A stretch of 64,000 bases of DNA from Lachnospiraceae bacterium (GCA_009774145.1 VSND01000016.1:1-64000), one strand, 5' to 3'; shown: positions 9,010 through 17,893, numbered from the stretch's first letter. The notes: generated by a model from the letters alone, not told the origin. A program made the numbers and translations.

Positions 9010-9095
9010 TTGATCCATTCCTCCCGGATACTGTAATATTCGCCTTTTATCATACCACTTTCGGGGCTGCTCCGGCTGCAAAATGCCCGAACGGT

Positions 9096-9773
9096 TCATC
9101 TCACTGCCTGAATGGACACCTGCTTCCGGTCCACACCTGTGATCTGATCTGTATTCACCAGACAGGCCCTGTGGACCCGACAGAACCTCGGTCCCAGTGT
9201 ACGTTCCAGCTCCTGCATGCTGCCGATGAAATCCAGCCGTTCCCGCTTTGTATGAAGCTCGACCCGGTGCGTACGCCCGGCAGTGGAAAAATACAGGATT
9301 TCCTCCACCGGTATATGTCTTACCACGTCCAGTACCTTCACGGTAAAATATGGCTGTTTTTGTCCCTTCTCCTGCTGCATCCGCTCGGTGACCGCTTTCA
9401 GGCAGCGGGAAATATCCGCAAACATCTTCGTCTGGTCCTGCTTGCAGATATAGTCCAGCGCCTCCAGATGATACCGGAACGTCTCAAATGCCAGATCCTG
9501 AAAAGCCGTCACATAGATGAGAAAACCTCTGGCATCTTTTTTCCGGATCTGCTGTCCCAGCTCAAAGCCGTCCATGGATGCTCCCTTTAATTCCACATCC
9601 AGAAAATAAATGCCCCTCTGCTCACCGGACAGCGCCTCCAGAAGTTCCTCCGGGCTTCCGGTACAGACCGCAGTCTTCATGTCATAACCTTCGATCAGGA
9701 TCTGTTTCTCGATATATTCCCGTTCCGCTTCCCGGATCCGCTCCTCATCTTCACAGATAAACACCGGCAGCAT
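9096..9773 (-). CDS. LytTR-family response regulator (AgrA-like)
   Basis: A 225-residue protein with a receiver at residues 1-120 (acidic pocket CEDEE, phospho-acceptor Asp59 in YFLDVELKG) and a C-terminal LytTR DNA-binding domain (EEILYFSTAGRTHRVEL, RFCRVHRACLVN). Its ATG directly abuts the TAA stop of the kinase gene (TAAATG), so translation is coupled. It should be phosphorylated by that GHKL kinase and bind paired LytTR boxes, with the CPBP protease gene as a plausible target. No AgrB or AgrD homologue is nearby, so a peptide quorum signal is not evident. Confidence 0.9.
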   Translation of the reverse strand: MLPVFICEDEERIREAEREYIEKQILIEGYDMKTAVCTGSPEELLEALSGEQRGIYFLDVELKGASMDGFELGQQIRKKDARGFLIYVTAFQDLAFETFRYHLEALDYICKQDQTKMFADISRCLKAVTERMQQEKGQKQPYFTVKVLDVVRHIPVEEILYFSTAGRTHRVELHTKRERLDFIGSMQELERTLGPRFCRVHRACLVNTDQITGVDRKQVSIQAVR

Positions 9774-11204
9774 TTATCCCACCTCCCGTTCTGCAGTTCT
9801 TTGATCTGCTTTCTCTTGATCCATGCCGTATCTGTCCTGACACGATATCTCCTGAATCTTTAACTCCTGTATAAAACATCCGTCCTGTACTGCCGTGGAT
9901 GTCAGTACGAAATCGTACTTATCTGTTATCCTACGGTAACTGGACAGTCCAACGCCCCGTCCGTTTCCTTTCGTGGAATATCCTTCCGTTCCGACACGGT
10001 GCAGATCCACCATACCATACAGTGTATTTTTCACCCGGAAAGTCGTGCACTGCTCCTGGCTGCTGATCAGCACATGGATCTGTCCGTCCTCTTTCCCGGA
10101 TACCTCTTCCACCGCATTGTCCAGAAGGATCCCCAGACATCGGCACAGATCCACGCTGCGGATACGTGTACCTTCCAGAGGGCGAAAGACCTCCAGCTCA
10201 CAGGCGACCTCCGCCTTCTGCATCTGTAAAAGCTTCTCCAGAAGAAGTCCCTTTACCTCCGTCATATGCACATTGGCCAGCTGATTCATCAGTCGGATCT
10301 GACTGCCGGCCTGCCGGTCAAAATCCTCTGTCATCTCCTGAATAAACCTCTGAACGGCGTTCAGGTCCCCTTCCCCTGCCTGCAGGTACATGCCTGCCAT
10401 CATATTTTTAAAGTCATGGCGAAATCTGCGGACCTCCGTCTGAATCTGTTCCATCTGTTCGATATAGGCGCTTTGCTGCATCAGGCTGATCTGCTGCTGC
10501 AAAATGCGCTCCTTCTGCTGCTCATCTCTGCCCTCATAGACCAGGATCAGATGAAGCACCAGAAGCAGGCTTACGGAAAGCAGAAGATTCTCCTGCCCCT
10601 CTCCCCCTTTGGAAGACAGCAGCCGCAAAAATAGATGGAAAAACATCGGATACAGGCTGAGCAGAAGCAGAATCCCCTTTTTACGCTCCTCTCTTTTTGC
10701 CCAGTGCCGGTACGCCCTTCCGGCCCTTCGAACAAAAAGCAGGCAGAAAAACCGGCAGGCCGGCAGAATCACCAGAAGCCAGAACAGATAGCTCCTGCGT
10801 TCCTCCGGCACGCTCAGATGAAAGAATTTACCGTAAACGAACGCCTCTGCCAGCAGTTCGCCGTAGGAATCCAGAATTGCCCCAAGAAGGACGGCGCTCC
10901 AGCAGGTCGTCAGGGGAAGTCTGTACAGATCATGGACAAAGACCGTCCAGGCAGCCAGCACAAAGTATTCCCACAGGATCTGTCCGATCTCGAACTCGAT
11001 CTTCCAGAATCCGGTCAGATAACAGACCGTCCCCGCCACCGCAAGCAGAACTCCCAGTACCATGGCCCGGACCGCATGCTTTTGTATCGATCCGTTCCCG
11101 CGGTCCGGCACACGCCCAAGAAGGATACGGACCATACACAGCATCAATATGATATCGTAAGCCATACTGCACAGGTTTGCGCAGGTAATCTCCCAAAAGG
11201 TCAT
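9774..11204 (-). CDS. GHKL-type sensor histidine kinase (AgrC/ComD-like)
   Basis: A kinase of about 476 residues. The N-terminal half has six or so hydrophobic segments and no extracellular domain. A coiled-coil stretch (ERILQQQISLMQQSAYIEQMEQIQ and on) precedes the phospho-acceptor region RRFRHDFKNMMAGMYLQ. The C-terminal GHKL ATPase has the N-box LDNAVEEVSG and the G-box GRGVGLSSYRRI. This is the AgrC-type layout for sensing hydrophobic peptides. The ATG at 11204 has AGAGG 8 bases upstream; an upstream pair of ATGs at 11246 lacks a ribosome site but cannot be excluded. It is operonic with the LytTR regulator. Confidence 0.85.
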   Translation of the reverse strand: MTFWEITCANLCSMAYDIILMLCMVRILLGRVPDRGNGSIQKHAVRAMVLGVLLAVAGTVCYLTGFWKIEFEIGQILWEYFVLAAWTVFVHDLYRLPLTTCWSAVLLGAILDSYGELLAEAFVYGKFFHLSVPEERRSYLFWLLVILPACRFFCLLFVRRAGRAYRHWAKREERKKGILLLLSLYPMFFHLFLRLLSSKGGEGQENLLLSVSLLLVLHLILVYEGRDEQQKERILQQQISLMQQSAYIEQMEQIQTEVRRFRHDFKNMMAGMYLQAGEGDLNAVQRFIQEMTEDFDRQAGSQIRLMNQLANVHMTEVKGLLLEKLLQMQKAEVACELEVFRPLEGTRIRSVDLCRCLGILLDNAVEEVSGKEDGQIHVLISSQEQCTTFRVKNTLYGMVDLHRVGTEGYSTKGNGRGVGLSSYRRITDKYDFVLTSTAVQDGCFIQELKIQEISCQDRYGMDQEKADQRTAEREVG

Positions 11205-11396
11205 GCCATTTTCCTCTTCCGCTGTTATTTGAAATCTCTTCATCATTTTACTACAGTTCTTTGTGCGTCACAAGATATTGGAAAAAACCTTCCCAAAAAT
11301 GCCCAAAACAAAAATGGCATCACATGGTATCCAGATGATATTTTGCAGTGGGCGCGCGATTCCCATACCGCTGAAGCTCTGTTTTCATTTATAAAT

Positions 11397-11458
11397 AAGG
11401 AGCTGTTTCACATGACATCCCGGAAACTTTTGTCATATATCGGAGCAGCTCCTTTTTT
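11397..11458 (+). terminator. Long stem-loop with T tract in leader of the downstream gene (terminator/attenuator candidate)
   Basis: AAGGAGCTG (11397-11405) pairs with CAGCTCCTT (11446-11454), and an inner ATGACA/TGTCAT stem (11412-11417/11431-11436) extends the fold. TTTT follows the outer arm. It lies 86 bases upstream of the plus-strand gene at 11544, in a roughly 300-base gap, with no plus-strand gene before it. It could be an attenuator or the end of a short non-coding transcript. Nothing else recognisable lies in 11205-11543, apart from an open stretch (NGITWYPDDILQWARDS) that could be a coding remnant. Confidence 0.45.
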
Positions 11459-11543
11459 CACAAAAGCTGTCATACATATTTACAGCCCTTCCTCTGCATA
11501 CTACCACTGCAGATACCGAAAACATACGAGGAGGTTTTACCAT

Positions 11544-11978
11544 ATGGAAAATAATGATACCGTCAGCCTGTTAAAAGAATGCGACTCCGGAACGAAGATG
11601 GCAGTCGCTTCCATCGACGAAGTTCTGGAGAAAACCAAAGCATCCGATATGCGAAAGCTGTTAAGAAAAAGCAGGGACCACCACGAACAGCTGGGCAACG
11701 AAATCCATGAGCTTCTGCTTCGCCACCACAGCGAAGAAAAGGAACCCGGTCTTATGGCAAAAGGCATGTCTTGGTTCAAAACCAATATAAAGATGTCCAT
11801 GGACGACAGCGACGCATCCATCGCAGAACTGATGACAGACGGCTGTGATATGGGCATTAAGACCCTCTACCAGCGTCTGAGCCAGTATCCGGCTGCAGAT
11901 CAGACTGCAAAAGGACTCTGCCGAAAGCTGATCTCCATCGAAGAAGAGTTCCGCTCGGCTCTTCACAGCTATCTGTAA
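11544..11978 (+). CDS. Small ferritin-like helical protein (DUF2383-like), function unknown
   Basis: A 144-residue, all-helical, acidic protein without a signal peptide or membrane segment. The pattern NDTVSLLKECDSGTKMAV, a DHHEQLGNEIHELL helix and a C-terminal DGCDMGIKTLYQRL helix resembles DUF2383/ferritin-like four-helix bundles common in Clostridia. Spaced H and E residues hint at a possible metal site, but ligands cannot be assigned by eye. The start follows ACGAGGAGGTTTTACCAT, an excellent ribosome site. It is monocistronic, convergent with the RpiR regulator and preceded by a long stem-loop. Confidence 0.7.
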   Translation: MENNDTVSLLKECDSGTKMAVASIDEVLEKTKASDMRKLLRKSRDHHEQLGNEIHELLLRHHSEEKEPGLMAKGMSWFKTNIKMSMDDSDASIAELMTDGCDMGIKTLYQRLSQYPAADQTAKGLCRKLISIEEEFRSALHSYL

Positions 11979-11996
11979 CGGCTCCCTTCTGTATTT

Positions 11997-12740
11997 TTAT
12001 GTCCATTCCAGATAGCGGAAAAAGAGATACTCGCACAGGATCAGAAGCTGCACCCGGGAACGCACCTCGATCTCTTCCTTTATAAAATGTGTGGATTTCA
12101 CATACAGATTGATATCCGCCACATCACTGAGCGTATTGCTTCCGAGGTTCGTCATGGACACCAGCGCCGCGCCCCGGCTTTTTGCCATATTGGCGGCAGC
12201 GATCACCAGGCTTGTCTCGCCGGATACGGAAAGGGCGATCACCAGATCGTCCTCTCCCAGCTGTTTGGCGCTGATATTCATCAGCGTACTGTCGTCATAG
12301 CAGTAAGCTGATTTTTTGACAAGCTGCAGCCGCTTGGCAAATTCATTTGCCACAGTCCTGCTGCTGCCCACCGCAAAAAGCTCGATCCGTTTTCTGGTGT
12401 GGATCAGCTTCAGGATCTCCTCTATGGTTTCCTCCGGAATCAGCTGTATTGTCTTGCTGATGTCCTTCAGAAAATCGATGGAATTTATCTCCGAAGTCTG
12501 CGTCTTTGACTCCCTGTGCACTTCCATCTTCAATGCTGCCTTAAATTCTGAAAATCCGCTGAACCCGAGCTTTTTACAGAAACGGATAACGGACGCCGGC
12601 GACGTATACAGCGCCTGTGCCACCTCCTGCACCTTCATATCCGAGACCTTTTCATTGTTCTGGATACAGTAGGACAGGATCTCATTGTCACTCTTGTTCA
12701 GATACTGCGTATTTTCTGCGATACGGTTAAAAAAATCCAT
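11997..12740 (-). CDS. MurR/RpiR-family transcriptional regulator of the alpha-glucoside operon
   Basis: A 247-residue regulator with an N-terminal HTH_6 domain (VQEVAQALYTSPASVIRFCKKLGFSGFSEFKAAL) and a C-terminal SIS sugar-phosphate-binding domain (about 110-240, with IELFAVGSSRTVANEFAKRL and ALSVSGETSLVIAAANMAKSRG). It diverges from the GH4 glucosidase/PTS genes and is equivalent in position to B. subtilis MalR (GlvR). Its likely effector is an alpha-glucoside phosphate or glucose-6-phosphate. The start at 12740 follows GGGGAGAATT; an ATG four codons upstream overlaps that site. Confidence 0.85.
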   Translation of the reverse strand: MDFFNRIAENTQYLNKSDNEILSYCIQNNEKVSDMKVQEVAQALYTSPASVIRFCKKLGFSGFSEFKAALKMEVHRESKTQTSEINSIDFLKDISKTIQLIPEETIEEILKLIHTRKRIELFAVGSSRTVANEFAKRLQLVKKSAYCYDDSTLMNISAKQLGEDDLVIALSVSGETSLVIAAANMAKSRGAALVSMTNLGSNTLSDVADINLYVKSTHFIKEEIEVRSRVQLLILCEYLFFRYLEWT

Positions 12741-12759
12741 AATTCTCCCCATAAGAACT

Positions 12760-12857
12760 TGAAATTTATTTCAGAAAATGAAAAATATCCGATCAGCGGA
12801 TATCCTTCCATTCTGCTCCAAACCCCTTTTCACAAAGGCTTCTGACAGTTATATTAT
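12760..12857. promoter_or_regulatory. Divergent control region of the alpha-glucoside operon
   Basis: Plus strand: TTCACA (12829-12834), a 17-base spacer and TATTAT (12852-12857) drive the glucosidase operon. Two inverted repeats are candidate operators for the RpiR regulator: TGAAAT-TT-ATTTCA (12760-12773), just upstream of the regulator start, and ATATCCG-N5-CGGATAT (12785-12803). No convincing CcpA-type cre site was seen. Confidence 0.55.
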
Positions 12858-12923
12858 AGAGGATATCAAAAGCGCGCGCAAGAAAATAAGTCTAAAAAGA
12901 AAGGTATTAAAAGGGTATAAAAC

Positions 12924-14249
12924 ATGGAAGGTTTTAAAGTAGTTATCGTAGGGGGCGGCTCCAGCCACACTCCCGGCATCATCGCAAGTCTCATTGAAAA
13001 TCTGGAACGCTTTCCGCTGAAAAAGCTTGTCCTCTATGACATTGACGCTGAACGTCTGGAGCTTGTGGACACCCTGTGCCGCTCTCTGACCGCAAAGCTT
13101 GATCCAGAATGTGTGTATTTCACAACTACAGACCCGGAAAAAGCATTCACAGACATTGATTTTGCATTTGCACAGATCCGTCAGGGCGGCCTGAAGATGA
13201 GAGAGCAGGATGAAAAGATCTCTCTGGAATTCGGCGTGGTCGGACAGGAGACCTGCGGCCCGGGCGGCATGGCTTACGGACTTCGTTCCATTCCGGCCGT
13301 CTTCAAGGTCATCGACGATATCCGCACCTATGCTCCGGAGGCATGGATCATCAACTATTCCAATCCGGCAGCGATCGTGGCGGAAGCAACCAGGCGTCAG
13401 TACGGCAATTATAAGATCCTGAACATCTGCGACATGCCGGTGGCGATCATGCTGTCCTTTGCAAAGATGCTGGGGCTGAAAAAATACAACGATCTGGATC
13501 CTGTGTACTTCGGCCTGAACCATTTCGGATGGTGGACAAAGCTCTATGATAAAACCGGTGCGGACCGCATGCCGGAACTGAAGGAAAAGATCATGCAGTT
13601 CGGACTGGCAGCCTCCCACGACAAGCACCATTCGGATCCGTCCTGGCGTCATACCTGGGAAAATTTCAGGGAAATCCTGACCGATTTTCCGGAATACCTG
13701 CCAAACACCTACCTGCAGTACTACCTTTATGCAAAAGAATGCGCAGAAGACGGAGACGTTAACTACACCAGAGCCAATATGGTCATGGACGGACGTGAAA
13801 AAGAGATGTATGAGCAGGTGCGCCTTGTGAAAGAAACCAACGGCGCCCATGAGGTCAACCTTGGGCTGTTCAATGCATTCGGCGACTTTATCGTAGACGT
13901 GGCATGCTCCATCGCCTACAACAATGCAGACCGCTATCTGGTCATCGTGGAAAATAACGGCTCCATTCCGGATCTTCCCAAAGATGCCATGGTGGAAGTA
14001 CCCTGTTACCTCCGCACCTGGGGACCGGAACCGGTGGTGATCGGCAACATTCCCACGTTCCATCTGGGGATGATTCAGCAGCAGCTTGCCGCAGAAAAGC
14101 TCATCGTGGACGCTTATTTTGAAAATTCCTATCAGAAGGCGCTGGAGGCATTTACCATGAACAAAACCGTGCCGTCCGCAAAGACCGCGCGGAAGATTCT
14201 GGATCGGATGATCGAGGCGAACAAAGGCTACTGGCCGGAACTTCGTTAA
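12924..14249 (+). CDS. glvA: 6-phospho-alpha-glucosidase, glycoside hydrolase family 4
   Basis: A 441-residue NAD+- and divalent-metal-dependent hydrolase of phosphorylated alpha-glucosides (maltose-6-phosphate and similar). The N-terminal Rossmann segment is VVIVGGGSSHTPGI. The metal/catalytic motifs are NYSNPAA at 144-150, CDMP at 169-172 and NHFGWW with His200. The CDMP form marks the alpha-glucosidase branch of GH4; beta-glucosidases carry CNxP. The length equals B. subtilis GlvA/MalA. It is the first gene of an operon with EIICB and EIIA, and diverges from the RpiR regulator. It acts in the cytoplasm on sugars imported by the PTS encoded next. Confidence 0.9.
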   Translation: MEGFKVVIVGGGSSHTPGIIASLIENLERFPLKKLVLYDIDAERLELVDTLCRSLTAKLDPECVYFTTTDPEKAFTDIDFAFAQIRQGGLKMREQDEKISLEFGVVGQETCGPGGMAYGLRSIPAVFKVIDDIRTYAPEAWIINYSNPAAIVAEATRRQYGNYKILNICDMPVAIMLSFAKMLGLKKYNDLDPVYFGLNHFGWWTKLYDKTGADRMPELKEKIMQFGLAASHDKHHSDPSWRHTWENFREILTDFPEYLPNTYLQYYLYAKECAEDGDVNYTRANMVMDGREKEMYEQVRLVKETNGAHEVNLGLFNAFGDFIVDVACSIAYNNADRYLVIVENNGSIPDLPKDAMVEVPCYLRTWGPEPVVIGNIPTFHLGMIQQQLAAEKLIVDAYFENSYQKALEAFTMNKTVPSAKTARKILDRMIEANKGYWPELR

Positions 14250-14271
14250 TTTTCAGGGAGAGATTACATAC

Positions 14272-15834
14272 ATGAAAGATAAATTTTCATTTTCACAGTT
14301 TCAGAAATTAGGCAAGGTTCTGATGACTCCGGTCATGATCCTGCCCATCGCAGGCATCCTGGTCGGCATCGGCTCCGCCTTTACCACACAGAACATCATC
14401 AACACATTTCCGGTCCTTGGCAATGAATATATCAGACTTTTTTTCAATCTGCTGAAGGCCATGGGAAATACCATCAACAACTATCTGCCCATTATTTTTG
14501 CGGTATCCGTGTCCGTCGGTTACGCAAAAAAAGAAAAAGGGATCGCCGCTCTTTGCAGCGTCATCGGCTTTCTGGCCATGAACAATGTGATGAACGTACT
14601 CCTTACCAGTCTCGGCAAGCTGGATCCGTCCGCCATGACCACCGGACAGTCCATGATCATGGGCATCGCTTCTCTGGATACGGGTGTATTCGGCGGCATC
14701 CTCATCGGCCTTCTGGTGGCATGGCTCCACAACAAATATTATAACATCCAGCTTCCGCCGGTGCTCGGCATCTTCTCCGGTACGAAATTCGTGCCCATGA
14801 TCACGCTGCTGGGATGTTCTGCGCTCGGTTTTGTCATGGCCTTCGTATGGCCGGTGATCCAGGGCGGTCTTACCGCCATGGGCGAGCTCATCTACCGCAC
14901 CGGTGCGGCAGGAAGCGTCATCTACGGCCTCAGTGAACGTGCGCTGCTGCCTTTCGGCCTGCACCACTTCATCTATACGCCGTTCTTCTTCACCAACCTG
15001 GGCGGCTCCATGGAGATCGACGGAACCATCGTGGAAGGCGCTGTCAATATTTACAATGCCATGCTGGCCTCTCCGACGGCGATGTTCGACATCAACATTA
15101 CCCGTTTCGTCATGAACGGCAAGGTTATCTTCGCCATGTTCGGTATGCCGGGTGCAGCTCTTGCCATCTATCATACGGCAAAACCGGAGAAGAAACAGAT
15201 GGTAAAAGCGCTGCTGATCGCAGCCGTGATCCCTTCCATCTTCACCGGGATCACCGAACCCATCGAGTATTCCTTCCTGTTCGTAGCGCCGCTGCTGTTC
15301 GTGGTGCATGCAGGCTTTGCAGGACTTACGTATTTCCTGACTTATATTTTCCAGGTAAATGTCCCCGGCCCCAGCTCGTTCGGCGGACCGTTCCTGAGCA
15401 CGGTCTTCAACGGCATCATGCAGTCGGACAAGGGCTCCAACTGGATCTGGATCTTTATACTGGGCGCCGTCTTCTTTGTGCTGTATTATGTAAGCTTCCG
15501 GTTCCTGATCCTGAAATTTGATTTCAAGACTCCGGGCCGCGAGGCGGACGACGCGGAAGTCAAAGAACTGGGCAGCAAAAAGGTCAGTGACGATATTCTC
15601 ACCACCATCATCGAAGGACTTGGCGGCGCAGACAATATCCTGAATGTGGACGCCTGCTTTACCCGCCTGAGAGTCAAGGTCAAAGACAAAGCCCTTGTCA
15701 TGTCCGATGCGGACTGGAAGGCAAAGACGGCGGCCAACGGCGTTGTGCAGGTCAGCGACGGCGTGCAGATCATCTATGGAACAAAGGCCGACGTCTACAA
15801 GAACAACATCAAAAATGTACTGAATATGGAGTAA
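14272..15834 (+). CDS. glvC: PTS alpha-glucoside transporter, EIICB
   Basis: A 520-residue permease and phosphotransferase. The N-terminal EIIC domain (about 1-420) has ten or so membrane segments and motifs such as LTPVMILPIAGILVGIG-type, LPFGLHHFIYTPFFF and ITEPIEYSFLF. After a short linker the EIIB domain (about 440-520) carries the phosphorylated Cys462 in NVDACFTRLRVKV. It imports and phosphorylates maltose-like alpha-glucosides, using phosphate from the EIIA encoded downstream. GGGAGAG precedes the start, 22 bases after the glucosidase stop. Assignment to alpha-glucosides rests on the GH4 partner and domain similarity. Confidence 0.9.
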   Translation: MKDKFSFSQFQKLGKVLMTPVMILPIAGILVGIGSAFTTQNIINTFPVLGNEYIRLFFNLLKAMGNTINNYLPIIFAVSVSVGYAKKEKGIAALCSVIGFLAMNNVMNVLLTSLGKLDPSAMTTGQSMIMGIASLDTGVFGGILIGLLVAWLHNKYYNIQLPPVLGIFSGTKFVPMITLLGCSALGFVMAFVWPVIQGGLTAMGELIYRTGAAGSVIYGLSERALLPFGLHHFIYTPFFFTNLGGSMEIDGTIVEGAVNIYNAMLASPTAMFDINITRFVMNGKVIFAMFGMPGAALAIYHTAKPEKKQMVKALLIAAVIPSIFTGITEPIEYSFLFVAPLLFVVHAGFAGLTYFLTYIFQVNVPGPSSFGGPFLSTVFNGIMQSDKGSNWIWIFILGAVFFVLYYVSFRFLILKFDFKTPGREADDAEVKELGSKKVSDDILTTIIEGLGGADNILNVDACFTRLRVKVKDKALVMSDADWKAKTAANGVVQVSDGVQIIYGTKADVYKNNIKNVLNME

Positions 15835-15848
15835 AGGAGAAAATTCTT

Positions 15849-16349
15849 ATGGGATTCTGGGAGAATCTGATCCATGGCAGCAAAAAAACTGCTCCGAAGG
15901 AGAAAATCGTATACAGTCCGTTAAAAGGACACGTCATCCCGCTGTCCGAAGTAAAGGATCCTGTCTTCTCGGAAGGGATGATGGGACCTGGCGTCGGGAT
16001 CGAACCGGAAGACGGAAACCTGTGCGCGCCTGCAGACGGCGAGATCACGGTTGCCTTTCCTACCGGACACGCAGTTGCATTAAAGACAGCAGACGGAATG
16101 GAGATTCTGATCCACATCGGCATTGATACCGTTAAAATGAACGGCGACGGCTTTCAGTGCCATGCAGAGGAAGGAAATACGGTAAAAGCGGGAGATCCGC
16201 TGGTATCCTTTGACCTTCATAAGATCCGTTCTGCCGGATATGACGCCACCACCATGGTGCTGGTGTCCAATGCCGCTGAACTGGGAACCATAACCGCTCC
16301 GGCTGCCGGGACAGTCACGGTTGGTGACCGGCTGTACGCAATCACCTGA
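15849..16349 (+). CDS. PTS glucose-family EIIA protein
   Basis: A 166-residue EIIA of the Glc/Crr type. The active-site histidine is His89 in LIHIGIDTV, and the supporting histidine is His74 in GHAVALKT. The N terminus VYSPLKGHVIPLSEVKDPVF and the FDLHKIRSAGYDATTMV segment are family hallmarks. It passes phosphate from HPr to the EIIB domain of the preceding gene, which lacks its own EIIA. AAAGGAGAAAATTCTT precedes the ATG, 15 bases after the EIICB stop, so it is the third gene of the operon. Confidence 0.92.
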   Translation: MGFWENLIHGSKKTAPKEKIVYSPLKGHVIPLSEVKDPVFSEGMMGPGVGIEPEDGNLCAPADGEITVAFPTGHAVALKTADGMEILIHIGIDTVKMNGDGFQCHAEEGNTVKAGDPLVSFDLHKIRSAGYDATTMVLVSNAAELGTITAPAAGTVTVGDRLYAIT

Positions 16350-16444
16350 TTCGTGTCCGGGGATGACACATTCTGCGTTTTTATCCATCCTGCAGAAACT
16401 GCATTTTTATGATTTGTTTTTGCAGTATTCTTTCTAAAGCAGGC

Positions 16445-16476
16445 GGATCCTGCCCGGCATCAGACCGGCAGGATCC
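16445..16476 (+). terminator. Terminator of the alpha-glucoside operon
   Basis: A perfect 10-bp stem, GGATCCTGCC (16445-16454) with GGCAGGATCC (16467-16476), has a 12-base loop. The plus-strand tail ACTTTCTTTATTTTAT follows. It lies 96 bases after the EIIA stop and between convergent genes. Confidence 0.75.
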
Positions 16477-16483
16477 ACTTTCT

Positions 16484-17788
16484 TTATTTTATCTGTTTCT
16501 TCTGCATGGACAAAAGTCTGTCCAGATAGACCGACTTGAACTGTTTACTCGCAAGCGCCTGTTTCAGCGGCGGCAGCTTCAGGATCGTTCCGAATACCGC
16601 AGCCATGGCGCGGTGGTTGGCGAATGCCTGATTGTCAAATACCAGGTTCTGCAAAGTGCCCTTTTCAATGGCTTGGAGTACAAACCGGTGGGTGCTGTTG
16701 ACCGGCGTGATCACCTGCACCGGCCGGTGCTTCAGCTTAATCGCCTTCGTCGGACAGTTCCTTGCACAGACGCCGCAGCCAAGGCAGATTTCCCGGTCAA
16801 TCTTCGGATGTTTTTTTGTCTTTGTTCCATCCGGATTTTCCTTTGCTCCCTCCATGGCAATGGCAAGAACCGGACAGACCTTTGCGCATTTCCCGCAGCC
16901 GATGCAGGTCTTAAGAGACACCTTTGGAATATAGTTGGTCGTTGCCACCGGCTGCATGGGGCTGAACTTTCTGGCCGCCTGCAGCGCCTCGCAGCAGCAT
17001 CCGCAGCAGTTGCAGATGAAGGCAGGATGCTCCCGTACATTTTCCCCGATCTGAACCAGGTTGCTGTCATAGGAACGCTCCAGCACATCCTTCGCCTCTT
17101 CTCTGGAGATCAGCCTTGCGTATTCCCCATGCTCCGCCAGAGAACGCGCCACATTGTCAAAAGTCAGACAAACATCCCAGGGAGCATCGATCTCGCAGGG
17201 ATGTCCCGCATGATATGCCTTGTGGCGGCAGTAGCAGGTTCCAAGACCAATATACTTTGCCTCCTCTACAATATGTGTCGCGCGTTCATAGTCCAGAATA
17301 TGGTTTGTCTTATCATTGGTCAGCACCGGCTCCTGCACAAACACCCGTCCAAGCCTGGTCTCCGTGGCAAAAAAGAGATCCTTGACGAAATCCTCCTCCA
17401 CGTTCATATACTGCCAGTACAGTTCGCTCAGGTATTTCTGGTCGATATCCCCTCTGGTCCGCATGAGGGCAAATTCGATAAAGCCTGCCATGGGCGGCGG
17501 CATGACGAACTGCCTCTGTCCTTTATATTCCGAATCCACCAGAAGCGCTTTTTCACAGAGATGGTCCAGAAGTTTCTCCGCCTTTGCTTCCGTGGTTCCC
17601 CAGATCTTTGCCGCCCGCTTCAGGGTAAAGGGACGCACCGGAAGCCGCGCCACCCATTTTGCTTCCTTTTCCGTATACAACACCTGCAGAATCTTATACA
17701 GCGTGTCCGATGGCGGCGCTCCCTGAGTGAACCAGTTGATCCGCTCCTCCAGATTCCTGTAGGCGTCCCTTGTTGTCAGATGTCCCAT
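16484..17788 (-). CDS. 4Fe-4S dicluster ferredoxin-domain protein, function unknown
   Basis: A 434-residue cytoplasmic protein. The N-terminal third has a helix-rich, winged-helix-like region (FTLKRAAKIWGTTEAKAEKLLDHL). The middle is rich in cysteine: GTCYCRHKAYHAGHPCE and a dense ICNCCGCCCEAL cluster. Two classical ferredoxin motifs follow, CIGCGKCAKVCP and CLGCGVCARNCP. It should bind two [4Fe-4S] clusters plus possibly another cofactor at the CxC/CCxCCC sites. Electron transfer or redox sensing is likely, but I do not recognise a specific pathway. The start at 17788 follows GAAAGGAGAACGACAGC; an upstream open extension has no ribosome site. It is monocistronic, with a striking inverted repeat over its promoter. 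Confidence 0.75.
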   Translation of the reverse strand: MGHLTTRDAYRNLEERINWFTQGAPPSDTLYKILQVLYTEKEAKWVARLPVRPFTLKRAAKIWGTTEAKAEKLLDHLCEKALLVDSEYKGQRQFVMPPPMAGFIEFALMRTRGDIDQKYLSELYWQYMNVEEDFVKDLFFATETRLGRVFVQEPVLTNDKTNHILDYERATHIVEEAKYIGLGTCYCRHKAYHAGHPCEIDAPWDVCLTFDNVARSLAEHGEYARLISREEAKDVLERSYDSNLVQIGENVREHPAFICNCCGCCCEALQAARKFSPMQPVATTNYIPKVSLKTCIGCGKCAKVCPVLAIAMEGAKENPDGTKTKKHPKIDREICLGCGVCARNCPTKAIKLKHRPVQVITPVNSTHRFVLQAIEKGTLQNLVFDNQAFANHRAMAAVFGTILKLPPLKQALASKQFKSVYLDRLLSMQKKQIK

Positions 17789-17893
17789 GCTGTCGTTCTC
17801 CTTTCTTCTCTTTCCTGCATTTATACTCACGAGCGATGATATTTTCCGCAATATCTGCAGCTTATCTCGCCTGTGAGTCGGGTTGCATGGCAG

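Noticed and set aside
7903..9036. 377-codon plus-strand ORF opposite the CPBP protease
   Set aside because: Low-complexity, His/Gln/Pro-rich translation with no family; shadow of a clear membrane protein on the minus strand.
9096..11204. AgrD/AgrB-type quorum-sensing genes near the GHKL kinase
   Set aside because: No AgrB homologue or small peptide precursor with a cyclic-lactone pattern was found in the flanking gaps.
10635..11543. Upstream extension of the ferritin-like protein frame
   Set aside because: The frame is open by chance through the opposite-strand kinase gene; the ribosome site and conserved start are at 11544.
12849..14063. 404-codon minus-strand ORF opposite the GH4 gene
   Set aside because: Shadow ORF; the plus-strand gene has all GH4 motifs.
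14308..15309. 333-codon minus-strand ORF opposite EIICB
   Set aside because: His/Asp/Gln-rich shadow of a certain PTS gene.
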